Notes under the pieces: generated by a model
Seen by the model: the letters and a program-made list of their open reading frames with translations, nothing else
Database searches by the model: none
What the model was told of the DNA's origin: nothing
In this document: positions 1-6,557 of the stretch, piece after piece
Layout of the letters: each line of letters starts with the position of its first letter
Numbering within the stretch: position 1 is the stretch's first letter
Position numbers and translations under genes: made by a program
Assembly: GCA_023150195.1 (NCBI GenBank)
Contig: JAKLLI010000103.1
Location: 1 to 6,862 of the forward strand
Direction: 5' to 3'
DNA from: Azonexus sp.
Lineage (GTDB): Bacteria; Pseudomonadota; Gammaproteobacteria; Burkholderiales; Rhodocyclaceae
Length of the DNA: 6,862 nucleotides

Positions 1-1
1 C

Positions 2-1876
2 ACCCGCACCACCTGCCCGACGCATATCGTGCAGGAAGTGATCGACAACGCCGCCGACGAGGCACTGGCCGGGTTTGCGAAAAAAATTGCGGTCCGTATC
101 GCAGCGGATGGCCTGATCGAAGTCAGCGACAACGGGCGTGGCATTCCGGTGGAAATTCATCCGGAAGAAGGCAAGCCTGCCGTGGAACTGGTGTTCTGCA
201 AACTGCACGCCGGCGGCAAGTTCAACAAGACGGAATCCGGCAACGCCTATCGCTTTTCCGGCGGGCTGCACGGTGTGGGCGTGTCCGTGACCAATGCGCT
301 ATCCACCCGGCTGGAGGTGGAAATCAAGCGGGGCGGCGGCGTCCATCGCATCGCCTTTGGCGATGGCTTTGTCACCGAGGCCTTGAGCCGCATCGGCGAC
401 TGCGGCCCCCGCACCACCGGCACGACGGTACGCATCCAGCCCGACCCCAAATACTTCGATTCGCCCAAGGTCAATCTGGGGCAACTGGAACATCTGCTGC
501 GTTCCAAAGCCGTGCTGATGCCTAACGTCACGGTGGAACTGGAGATCGAAGGTCAGGACAAGAAAGTCTGGTGCTATCAGAACGGCATGGCCGATTATCT
601 CAACGAAATGATGATCGGCACGCCGGTCGCACCGATTTTCGTTGGCGAAAAATACGTGGAGAGCGCCAACGGCTTTGCCATCGGCGAAGGTGCCACCTGG
701 GCGCTGGCCTGGTTTGAGGAAGGGGGCGGCAAGCCGGAAAGTTACGTCAACCTGATCCCGACGCTGGATGGCGGCACCCATGAAGCCGGGCTGAAAGCCG
801 GCGTTTTTGAAGCGATCAAGACCTTTGCCGAGCATCACGCCATCCTTCCGGCCAAGGTCAAGCTGGCGCAGGAGGATGTTTGCGGGCGCATGACATTTCT
901 GCTCTCGGCCAAGGTCCTCGATCCGCAATTCCAGGGCCAGACCAAGGAAAAACTGACCAGCCGCGATGCCTACAAGCTGGTATCGCAGATGGTGCGCGAT
1001 CCCTTCGAATTGTGGCTGAACAGCCACGCCGATTTCGGCAAGAAGATTGCCGAACTGGCGATCAAGGCCGCGCAAAACCGCATGAAATCGACGCAAAAAG
1101 TCGAGAAGAAAAAGTCCTCCGGCATCGCCACCCTGCCCGGCAAGCTGACTGACTGCGAATCGGACGATGTCAGCCGCAATGAAGTCTTTCTGGTCGAAGG
1201 CGATTCCGCGGGTGGCTCCGCCAAGCAGGGGCGCGACAAGGAAACCCAGGCCGTGTTGCCCTTGCGCGGCAAGGTGCTGAATACTTGGGAAGTGGACCGC
1301 GACCAGCTGTTCAAGAACAACGAAGTCCATGATATTTCCGTCGCCATCGGCGTCGACCCGCATGGCATCGAGCAAATCGACAGCGTGGATGTGACCGGCC
1401 TGCGCTATGGCCGCATCATCGTCATGTCGGACGCCGACGTCGACGGTTCGCACATCCAGGTGCTGCTGTTCACCCTCTTCCTCAAGCATTTCCCGGCGCT
1501 GGTCGAGCGCGGCCACATTTACGTGGCCCAGCCGCCGCTCTTCCGCGTGGATGTCGAAGCCCGCGGCCATACCCGCAAGATTTACTGCCTGGACGAAGCC
1601 GAAAAGGCCCAGACCCTGCACAAGCTGCGCGAGGAAGGCATCAACGACAACAAGATCACCGTCTCCCGCTTTAAGGGCCTGGGCGAAATGAATCCGGACC
1701 AGTTGTGGGAAACCACCCTCTGTCCCGATACCCGCCGTTTGGTCCCCTTCCGCGCCGACCGCGACACCCTGCGCGAGATGACGCGCACCTTCACCTTGCT
1801 CATGGGCAAGGGCGAAGCCGCCGGTCGTCGCGCCTGGATGGAAAAAGACGGCGGACTGGTCGATGCCGATGTCTGA
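2..1876 (+). CDS. parE: DNA topoisomerase IV subunit B (ParE), 5'-truncated by window edge
   Basis: ParE is the ATPase subunit of topoisomerase IV, which with ParC decatenates daughter chromosomes and relaxes supercoils in the cytoplasm. The reading frame is open from base 2, giving 624 visible residues. By comparison with known ParE about 25-30 N-terminal residues are missing, so the GTG at 29 is internal. Visible in order are the GHKL ATPase motifs EVIDNAADEA (Asn codon 47-49), DNGRGIP (from 128) and GGLHGVGVSVTNALS, then the transducer motif IPTLDGGTHE. Next come the TOPRIM motifs EGDSAGGSA (from 1196) and DADVDG (1430-1447, Mg2+ acidic residues), and finally RFKGLGEMNPDQLW near the C-terminus. 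The PLRGKVLNTWEV block is typical of ParE. The DADVDG-to-RFKGLGEM distance is short, with no proteobacterial GyrB-type insert, so I prefer ParE over GyrB. No parC follows directly. The stop codon overlaps the next gene by 14 bases. Confidence 0.96.
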   Translation, partial: TRTTCPTHIVQEVIDNAADEALAGFAKKIAVRIAADGLIEVSDNGRGIPVEIHPEEGKPAVELVFCKLHAGGKFNKTESGNAYRFSGGLHGVGVSVTNALSTRLEVEIKRGGGVHRIAFGDGFVTEALSRIGDCGPRTTGTTVRIQPDPKYFDSPKVNLGQLEHLLRSKAVLMPNVTVELEIEGQDKKVWCYQNGMADYLNEMMIGTPVAPIFVGEKYVESANGFAIGEGATWALAWFEEGGGKPESYVNLIPTLDGGTHEAGLKAGVFEAIKTFAEHHAILPAKVKLAQEDVCGRMTFLLSAKVLDPQFQGQTKEKLTSRDAYKLVSQMVRDPFELWLNSHADFGKKIAELAIKAAQNRMKSTQKVEKKKSSGIATLPGKLTDCESDDVSRNEVFLVEGDSAGGSAKQGRDKETQAVLPLRGKVLNTWEVDRDQLFKNNEVHDISVAIGVDPHGIEQIDSVDVTGLRYGRIIVMSDADVDGSHIQVLLFTLFLKHFPALVERGHIYVAQPPLFRVDVEARGHTRKIYCLDEAEKAQTLHKLREEGINDNKITVSRFKGLGEMNPDQLWETTLCPDTRRLVPFRADRDTLREMTRTFTLLMGKGEAAGRRAWMEKDGGLVDADV

Positions 1877-2168
1877 GTCCGCACCGCTGGCCCGCAGCAT
1901 TCTGGCTGCCCAACGCATCGCTGTGCCGCTGACGCTGATCATTCATGTGTGGGTGATCTGGCGGGGCTACACGGAAGATGGTCCGCTGTGGGCCGCCCTC
2001 TACGCGGTGCTCTTTGTCTATGCCGAACTGTACTGGGCCTGGCGCAGCCTGCAAGCCCACGGCCCCGACCTGTTTTTCATCCTGACCGCACTGGCAGGTT
2101 TATGGTGGCTGGGCCTGTTCGCTTACCGCCAGTGGCTGCGCCGGTCCACCTTCAGCGAGACTACATGA
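1863..2168 (+). CDS. Small three-helix membrane protein, unknown function
   Basis: This encodes a 101-residue protein I do not recognise. Three hydrophobic stretches, about residues 19-35, 42-60 and 69-88, predict an inner-membrane protein with three transmembrane helices. It is rich in Trp and Tyr (for example ELYWAW and GLWWLG) and has a basic end (RQWLRR) just after the third helix. No cysteine pairs or catalytic motifs are seen. Two in-frame ATG codons are possible, 1863 and 1869. Both lie inside the end of parE, giving a 14- or 8-base overlap. I take 1863 because the purine-rich GGCGGA lies at a better distance. The stop overlaps the start of the DUF1330 gene in an ATGA arrangement. The continuous reading frame, the hydrophobic pattern and coupling on both sides support a real gene. 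A role in anchoring or transport for the downstream enzyme would be speculation. Confidence 0.8.
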   Translation: MPMSESAPLARSILAAQRIAVPLTLIIHVWVIWRGYTEDGPLWAALYAVLFVYAELYWAWRSLQAHGPDLFFILTALAGLWWLGLFAYRQWLRRSTFSETT

Positions 2169-2467
2169 TGCGCCCCCTTGCCCCCGCTTATGTCATTGGA
2201 CACATCACCGTCAAAGACCCGGATCAATGGGCGACTTACCGTAGCCAGGTCCCCGCAACCCTCGCGCCGTGGAACGCCGAGCTGGTATGCCGCGGGCAAC
2301 TGCATGCGGTGCTTGGCGGCTCGCATCGCCATCACGACACAGTCGTTATCCGCTTTCCCGATGTCCTTGCCGCCGAAGCCTGGTTCAATTCCGCCGCTTA
2401 TCAGGCCCTGATTCCGCTCCGCCAAGCTGCCGCCGAAGTGGACTTGATGGTTTTCGACGCCTGCTGA
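2165..2467 (+). CDS. DUF1330 family protein
   Basis: This encodes a 100-residue protein of the DUF1330 family, small ferredoxin-like alpha/beta barrel (dimeric alpha-beta) proteins whose reaction is mostly undefined. The family pattern is clear. It has AYVIGHITVKDPDQWATY at residues 8-25, then VPATLAPWNAELVCRG (29-44), FPDVLAAEAWFNSAAYQAL (64-82) and PLRQAA. The closing strand DLMVFDA matches the usual C-terminal beta strand. The family is normally about 95-100 residues, so this copy is complete. The reading frame is open further upstream, but a start there would lie deep inside the membrane-protein gene. ATG 2165 overlaps the preceding stop and has AGCGAG five bases before it; ATG 2168 is the alternative. 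The stop TGA shares a base with the radical SAM start. A His-rich stretch, SHRHHD at residues 53-58, is a possible local peculiarity. Any substrate is unknown. Confidence 0.9.
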   Translation: MMRPLAPAYVIGHITVKDPDQWATYRSQVPATLAPWNAELVCRGQLHAVLGGSHRHHDTVVIRFPDVLAAEAWFNSAAYQALIPLRQAAAEVDLMVFDAC

Positions 2468-4386
2468 TGTTGGCGCACGCATCCCCTCGCGTGCTGTCGC
2501 TCATCCCGCCGATGACGCAGCTCAACGTCCCCTACCCGTCCACCGCCTATCTGACCGGTTTTCTGCGTTCACGCGGCATCGTCGCCACGCAGGCCGACAT
2601 CGCCCTCGCGCTGGTGCTGGAACTGCTTTCACCGGCGGGCATGGACATGATGCGGCAGTCTGCCGAGGCATTGCCGGGCAAAAAGCGTTCGGCCTCGATC
2701 AAAACCTTCATCAACGAATTTAATCGTTATCGGGCCACCATCGCCCCGGCCATTGCCTTCTTGCAAGGCCGCGACCCGGCCATCGGGCACCGCATTGCCA
2801 GTCGGACGCTATTGCCGGAAGGCCCGCGCTTTCGCCAGTCGCTGGACAATTACATCGATGACGAGGGTGGCGATCCGCTGGACTGGGCGTTTGGCCTGCT
2901 CGGCGTGCAGGACCGCGCCCGCCATCTGGCCACGCTTTATCTCAACGACCTGGCCGATGTGCTGCGCGAGGCGGTCGATCCGCGCTTCGAATTCGTTCGC
3001 TATGCAGAATCGATTGCCCGCAGCCAGCCCACCTTCGAGCCACTGGCAAAGGCCCTGGCCGCCGCACCCACGCCTGTCGATGCGCTGCTTGAAAAATTGA
3101 CGCTGGCCGCGGTCGACCGCGACAAGCCGACCGTGCTTCTGTTGTCCGTGCCCTTCCCCGGCTCGGTCTATGCCGCCTTCCGCATGGCGCAGGCGGTCAA
3201 GCGGCAGCATCCGGAGATCGTCACCGTCCTCGGCGGCGGCTTCGTCAATACGGAACTGCGTTCGCTCAAGGAACCGCGTGTCTTCGACCACTTCGATTAC
3301 GTCATGCTCGACGATGGCGAGCGACCGTTGCTGGCGCTTTTCGAGCACCTTTCCGGCAAGCGGCCAAGGCTGAATCTGGTGCGCAGCTTCGCCCGTGTCG
3401 ATGGCGAGGTTCGCTATTTCAATCACGGCACCGACGCCGACATCCCGTTTGCCGAGGTCGGCACGCCCACCTGGGACGGCCTGCCGCTGGATCGCTACCT
3501 GTCGCTGCTGGACATGCTCAATCCCATGCATCGCCTGTGGTCCGACGGGCGCTGGAACAAGCTGACCGTGGCCCATGGCTGCTACTGGAAGAAATGCAGC
3601 TTCTGCGATGTCAATCTCGACTACATCGGGCGCTACGACGGCGCACCCGCCGAATTGCTGGTCGACCGCATCGAGCAGGTACTTGCCGAAACCGGCCAGA
3701 GCGGCTTCCATTTTGTTGACGAAGCGGCACCGCCCAAGGCCCTCAAGGCCATGGCCGATGAGCTGCAGCGGCGGCAGCGCACCATTTCGTGGTGGGGCAA
3801 CATCCGTTTTGAAAAATCCTTCACCCCCGACCTCTGCCAGCAATTGGCCGACAGCGGCTGCATCGCCGTCTCCGGCGGCCTCGAAGTCGCCTCCGATCGC
3901 CTGCTGGCGCTGATGAAAAAAGGGGTGTCGGTCGATCAGGTGGCACGCGTCACCAAAGCCTTTTCCGACGCCGGCATCCTCGTACACGCCTACCTGATGT
4001 ACGGATTCCCCACGCAAACCGTGCAAGACACCGTTGACGCCCTCGAATACGTGCGCCAGCTCTTTGCCGAGGGCTGCATCCAGTCCGGCTTTTTCCACCG
4101 CTTCGCGTGCACGGTCCACTCGCCTGTGGGACAAAATCCCGCCGAATACGGCATCAAGCTCAAACCCCTGCCGCCCATCACCTTTGCCACCAACGACGTG
4201 GAATTCATCGACCCCACCGGCGTCGACCACGACCGCCTCGGCCAGGCGCTGAACAAGGCGCTCTACAACTACATGCACGGCGTCTGCCTTGATCAGGACG
4301 TGCGCAGCTGGTTTGATCTCAAGGTGCCGCGTCCGCGCGTGCCCCGCAATTTCATTGCCCGCGCCCTGTCGACCGGAGGCGCCTGA
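2467..4386 (+). CDS. Radical SAM protein with B12-binding-like N-terminal half
   Basis: This encodes a 639-residue cytoplasmic enzyme. It probably uses a 4Fe-4S cluster and S-adenosylmethionine for radical chemistry, with a cobalamin-type domain ahead of the catalytic barrel. The N-terminus has PPMTQLNVPYPS (14-25) and YLTGFLRSRG, the opening Rossmann-like element of B12-binding radical SAM proteins. A long helical segment (about 55-215) follows. The fold then resumes with PTVLLLSVPFPG (from about 221), VLGGGFVNTE (254-263) and FDYVMLDDGERPLL. No DxHxxG motif is present. The cluster motif is Cys372, Cys377 and Cys380, within HGCYWKKCSFCD, so it is CX4CX2C and not CX3CX2C. Later barrel motifs are FHFVDEAAPP (414-423), WWGNIRFEK (442-450), GLEVASDRLLALMKKG (471-486) and LMYGFPTQT (510-518). 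ATG 2467 overlaps the previous stop as TGATG; longer in-frame starts would lie inside the DUF1330 gene. The substrate is unknown: methylation, ring chemistry or peptide modification are all possible. Confidence 0.92.
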   Translation: MLAHASPRVLSLIPPMTQLNVPYPSTAYLTGFLRSRGIVATQADIALALVLELLSPAGMDMMRQSAEALPGKKRSASIKTFINEFNRYRATIAPAIAFLQGRDPAIGHRIASRTLLPEGPRFRQSLDNYIDDEGGDPLDWAFGLLGVQDRARHLATLYLNDLADVLREAVDPRFEFVRYAESIARSQPTFEPLAKALAAAPTPVDALLEKLTLAAVDRDKPTVLLLSVPFPGSVYAAFRMAQAVKRQHPEIVTVLGGGFVNTELRSLKEPRVFDHFDYVMLDDGERPLLALFEHLSGKRPRLNLVRSFARVDGEVRYFNHGTDADIPFAEVGTPTWDGLPLDRYLSLLDMLNPMHRLWSDGRWNKLTVAHGCYWKKCSFCDVNLDYIGRYDGAPAELLVDRIEQVLAETGQSGFHFVDEAAPPKALKAMADELQRRQRTISWWGNIRFEKSFTPDLCQQLADSGCIAVSGGLEVASDRLLALMKKGVSVDQVARVTKAFSDAGILVHAYLMYGFPTQTVQDTVDALEYVRQLFAEGCIQSGFFHRFACTVHSPVGQNPAEYGIKLKPLPPITFATNDVEFIDPTGVDHDRLGQALNKALYNYMHGVCLDQDVRSWFDLKVPRPRVPRNFIARALSTGGA

Positions 4387-4758
4387 ATGCGCGTTCGCGA
4401 CGACACGCCACCGACCCCGCGTGGCCTGCGCATCGCCCTGCTGTTTGCACTGGTCGCCGAGCGCCTCAACGTGCACTACGAACATGGTCAATGGCTCACG
4501 GTGGCCCAGGGCACCGCACTGGCCGCCGACTGGCTGGCACGCAACCGGCAAACGCTCCCTCTCGAGGAGCGCGCCACCCTGTCGCGCCTCAGTGACGACT
4601 TTGCCCGCCAGACCGCCACCACGCTGAGCCGGCAAGCCGGCCTGCTGACCACCCACGAAATGATGCAGGCGCTGGACCCCAACTACCGCTCGGAACTGGC
4701 CGAAGCGATGATGGCGGCGTGCGCGCGGCTGCTGGATGACCTGACAGCCGCGTCCTGA
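4387..4758 (+). CDS. Helical 123-residue protein of unknown function, radical SAM neighbour
   Basis: I do not recognise this 123-residue protein. It is predicted soluble and mostly alpha-helical, with a short basic, Pro-rich start (RVRDDTPPTPRG). A hydrophobic helix follows at about residues 14-24 (LRIALLFALVA), then a segment with VHYEHGQWLTVAQG. The rest is amphipathic, ending in LAEAMMAACARLLDDL. There is no signal peptide, zinc motif or obvious DNA-binding helix-turn-helix. The start codon abuts the stop of the radical SAM gene (TGA at 4384-4386, ATG at 4387), and codon use is like its neighbours, so it is very probably cotranslated with that enzyme. It is the last + strand gene of the run and ends 4 bases from the convergent chrA stop. 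It could be a partner, a chaperone-like subunit or a substrate of the enzyme; nothing in the sequence decides this. Confidence 0.8.
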   Translation: MRVRDDTPPTPRGLRIALLFALVAERLNVHYEHGQWLTVAQGTALAADWLARNRQTLPLEERATLSRLSDDFARQTATTLSRQAGLLTTHEMMQALDPNYRSELAEAMMAACARLLDDLTAAS

Positions 4759-4762
4759 AGGC

Positions 4763-6010
4763 TCAAGCCGTCAGCAACAAGGCACCGAAAAGTGCCGCCA
4801 TACCGACCACCCACACCGGCGAGATTTTCCCGATCACCAGCATGCCGAAAGCCAACATGGCGCCAGCGAAATCCGCTTTTGAATGAATAGCGCTGGTCCA
4901 TACCGGGTCATAAAGCGCAGCAGCCAGCAGGCCAACAACAGCCGCATTGATTCCCCCCATCGCTGCCTGGATGCCAATCCGCTGACGCAAGCCATCCCAG
5001 TAAGGCAAAACACCGCCCACCAACAAGAATGAGGGAAGAAAGATGGCCAGCAAGACCACAACACCGCCTACCCAGCCGCCCAAGGGCATGGGCATGAGAG
5101 ACCCCAAGTAAGCGGCAAAGGTGAAGAGTGGGCCGGGTACCGCCTGCGCCACGGCATAGCCGGCAACGAAGAGATCCTTGCTCACCCAACCCGGAGGTAC
5201 GACGGTTTCTTCCAAAAGGGGTAAAACAACGTGCCCTCCGCCAAAAACCAGAGAACCTGCCTGATAGAAACCTGACACTGCCTGCACGGCCATGATGTCA
5301 GACAAGGCTGCAAGAACAGGCAAGCCGATGAGCAAGGTTACGAACACCAACAGGAACAAGGCACCGATCACCCGGTTTCCCCCAAGGTCACGATGTTCGG
5401 TCGCCAGCGGATGCGGTGGCGATAACCAGCGCCAACCGATAAATCCGCCGAGCACGATAGCAAGCATCTGACTGAATGCCGCAGGGTATATCAGCACCAG
5501 TATGGCGCTGCCAACAGCAAGACCTGCGCGAAGCCTTTCTGTGCAAAGCGACTTCGCCATGCCCAGCACGGCTTGGGCAACCACTGCCACGGCCATCACC
5601 TTCAAGCCGTGAACGATGCCCGACACTGCCAAACCGCCGCTGTTGACCATACCCAGGGCAAACACCATGAGCGCAATCGCTGACGGCAAGGTAAATCCCA
5701 GCCAGGCGGCCAGAGCCCCCAGCCAACCCGCTCTCTGCCAACCCAAGGCGATGCCCACCTGGCTGCTGGCCGGGCCAGGCAAGAATTGGCACAAGGCAAC
5801 CAGGTCGGCGTAGCGTGCGTCATCAAGCCACTGTCGGCAACCGACAAACTCGCTGCGAAAATAAGCCAGATGGGCGACGGGTCCGCCAAAAGAGGTCAAG
5901 CCCAGCTTCAGGAAGGCAGCAAAGACTTCTACTACGCCATTCCAGTGCTGGCGAATAGCGCTTGAGCCAGGCTCAAGTTCGTGCTCCATGGCTTTCGTCA
6001 ATTCATTCAT
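4763..6010 (-). CDS. chrA: Chromate transporter, CHR family (long two-domain ChrA)
   Basis: This encodes a 415-residue inner-membrane protein of the CHR family, whose characterised members export chromate with the proton-motive force. It has the long, duplicated form: each half carries a copy of the family motifs. The first half has FGGPVAHLAYFR (41-52) and CQFLPGPASSQVG (74-86). The second half has FYQAGSLVFGGGHVVLP (248-264) and AQAVPGPLFTFAAYLG (288-303). Roughly ten or more hydrophobic segments fill the rest, and length is normal for the family. ATG 6010 is chosen. Alternatives are a TTG at 6019 and an ATG at 5989, and none has a good Shine-Dalgarno site. No chrB, chrC or chrF lies beside it. 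It runs convergent to the upstream operon with a 4-base gap. Third positions look less GC-rich than in that operon. The family assignment is strong; the actual ion (chromate or sulfate-like) is inferred from the family. Confidence 0.95.
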   Translation of the reverse strand: MNELTKAMEHELEPGSSAIRQHWNGVVEVFAAFLKLGLTSFGGPVAHLAYFRSEFVGCRQWLDDARYADLVALCQFLPGPASSQVGIALGWQRAGWLGALAAWLGFTLPSAIALMVFALGMVNSGGLAVSGIVHGLKVMAVAVVAQAVLGMAKSLCTERLRAGLAVGSAILVLIYPAAFSQMLAIVLGGFIGWRWLSPPHPLATEHRDLGGNRVIGALFLLVFVTLLIGLPVLAALSDIMAVQAVSGFYQAGSLVFGGGHVVLPLLEETVVPPGWVSKDLFVAGYAVAQAVPGPLFTFAAYLGSLMPMPLGGWVGGVVVLLAIFLPSFLLVGGVLPYWDGLRQRIGIQAAMGGINAAVVGLLAAALYDPVWTSAIHSKADFAGAMLAFGMLVIGKISPVWVVGMAALFGALLLTA

Positions 6011-6017
6011 CAAGCCC

Positions 6018-6043
6018 AAATGGCCCGGCGCATCGGGCCGTTT
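6018..6043. terminator. GC-rich hairpin, probable intrinsic terminator after DUF3597
   Basis: The six-base stem GGCCCG (6022-6027) pairs with CGGGCC (6034-6039) across the loop GCGCAT. A T-G wobble and three A-T pairs (6018-6020 with 6041-6043) extend it to ten pairs. It begins 20 bases after the DUF3597 stop, so it most simply ends that - strand transcript. The T-rich run is better on the + strand (TTTATTTTG after the stem) than on the - strand (ATTT). It could therefore act both ways or terminate an antisense transcript. It also lies just 7 bases before the chosen chrA start. Confidence 0.6.
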
Positions 6044-6063
6044 ATTTTGTCAAACCAAACCGC

Positions 6064-6468
6064 TTACAACAGATCGGCAGGAATATTACCGCCGTTTTCC
6101 GCCAGCTTTTGCAGCACGGTTTTGTGCAGCCACATATTCATCTGCGCGGAGTCGCCCATCTTGTCTGCGGGGCAGCCGAGTTCTGTGGCCAGTGCCTTGC
6201 GCGAGGCGAGGCTGCTATCCAGGCCGAGCAGCTTGAGCAGATCGACGATGGACACTTTCCAGTTGAGCTTTTCCGGATTGGCCTTGGCGAGTGCGTCCAT
6301 TTTGGCCAGTACATCCACCGGACTGATGGCTACCGGGGCGGCGGCAACCGCAGCTTCGACGGCTGCCGGTGCGGCAGCCACTTCGATCGGTGCGGCGGGG
6401 GCGGCGGTTTCAGCCGCTGCGTCATCGCCAAAACCCAACTTGGACAAAATACTGCTGAAGATTCCCAT
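6064..6468 (-). CDS. DUF3597 domain-containing protein
   Basis: This encodes a 134-residue protein of the DUF3597 family, whose function is not established. The N-terminus GIFSSILSKLGFG (2-14) is characteristic. It is followed by a low-complexity Ala/Pro/Val linker (about 17-50) and then the conserved domain. The domain shows KLNWKVSIVDLLKLLGLDSS (67-86), SRKALATELG (89-98), DSAQMNMWLHKTVLQKLAENGG (106-127) and a PADLL end. The Ala/Pro linker looks like a flexible spacer between a short amphipathic N-terminal helix and the folded C-terminal domain. There is no signal peptide or clear membrane span. The start at 6468 is fixed by AGGAGG four bases upstream. A longer in-frame ATG at 6519 would add 17 residues unlike the family. 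The gene sits alone on the - strand, divergent from the cupin gene and followed by a hairpin. Confidence 0.92.
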   Translation of the reverse strand: MGIFSSILSKLGFGDDAAAETAAPAAPIEVAAAPAAVEAAVAAAPVAISPVDVLAKMDALAKANPEKLNWKVSIVDLLKLLGLDSSLASRKALATELGCPADKMGDSAQMNMWLHKTVLQKLAENGGNIPADLL

Positions 6469-6472
6469 AAAG

Positions 6473-6478
6473 CCTCCT
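6473..6478 (-). promoter_or_regulatory. Shine-Dalgarno site of the DUF3597 gene
   Basis: On the - strand the perfect AGGAGG lies four bases (CTTT) before ATG 6468. It decides the start in favour of MGIFSS over the in-frame ATG at 6519. It is the strongest ribosome-binding site in the window and suggests high translation of this small protein. Confidence 0.85.
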
Positions 6479-6505
6479 GAAGTGAAACGGTTCAACAAAA
6501 CGGCC

Positions 6506-6517
6506 GGGCTTTCGCCC
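6506..6517 (-). other. Small GNRA-loop hairpin in the DUF3597 leader
   Basis: On the - strand the sequence reads GGGC-GAAA-GCCC, a four-pair GC stem closed by a GNRA tetraloop. It lies about 27 bases upstream of the Shine-Dalgarno site. It would sit in the 5' leader of the DUF3597 transcript if that starts further right. It may be a stabilising leader structure, or chance in GC-rich DNA. Confidence 0.3.
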
Positions 6518-6557
6518 ATTGGCAGGGTCGATGCTAAGCGCCAGCCGCCGAATCTTC

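Noticed and set aside
2..1876. Identification of the first gene as gyrB
   Set aside because: The insert typical of proteobacterial GyrB between the TOPRIM DADVDG and the RFKGLGEM motif is absent, and PLRGKVLNTWEV is ParE-like.
299..1942. 547-codon open frame on the - strand opposite parE
   Set aside because: It is a shadow of parE in GC-rich DNA. The translation is low-complexity, has no family motifs, and the + strand shows every ParE motif.
1949..2164. Upstream in-frame extension of the DUF1330 gene
   Set aside because: It lies inside the membrane-protein gene and adds an Arg/Pro-rich out-of-frame translation. DUF1330 proteins begin close to the AYVI strand, matching ATG 2165.
2269..2466. 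Upstream in-frame extension of the radical SAM gene
   Set aside because: It would overlap most of the DUF1330 gene in another frame, and the added residues are not family-like. The TGATG start at 2467 gives the expected N-terminus.
2809..4656. 615-codon open frame on the - strand opposite the radical SAM gene
   Set aside because: It is long only because GC-rich codons on the opposite strand rarely give stops. It crosses two convincing + strand genes and shows no recognisable motif.
4741..4775. CTGAC / GTCAG and GGCT / AGCC inverted pairs at the convergent gene ends, as a terminator
   Set aside because: The stems are short and interrupted with no T-run on either strand, so I cannot support a terminator.
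6048..6053. TTGACA on the - strand as a chrA -35 box
   Set aside because: No -10-like sequence occurs 16-18 bases downstream; that position falls in the GC-rich hairpin.
6469..6519. Longer DUF3597 start at ATG 6519
   Set aside because: A perfect AGGAGG precedes ATG 6468, and the family starts with MGIFSSI. The upstream in-frame codons are probably leader.
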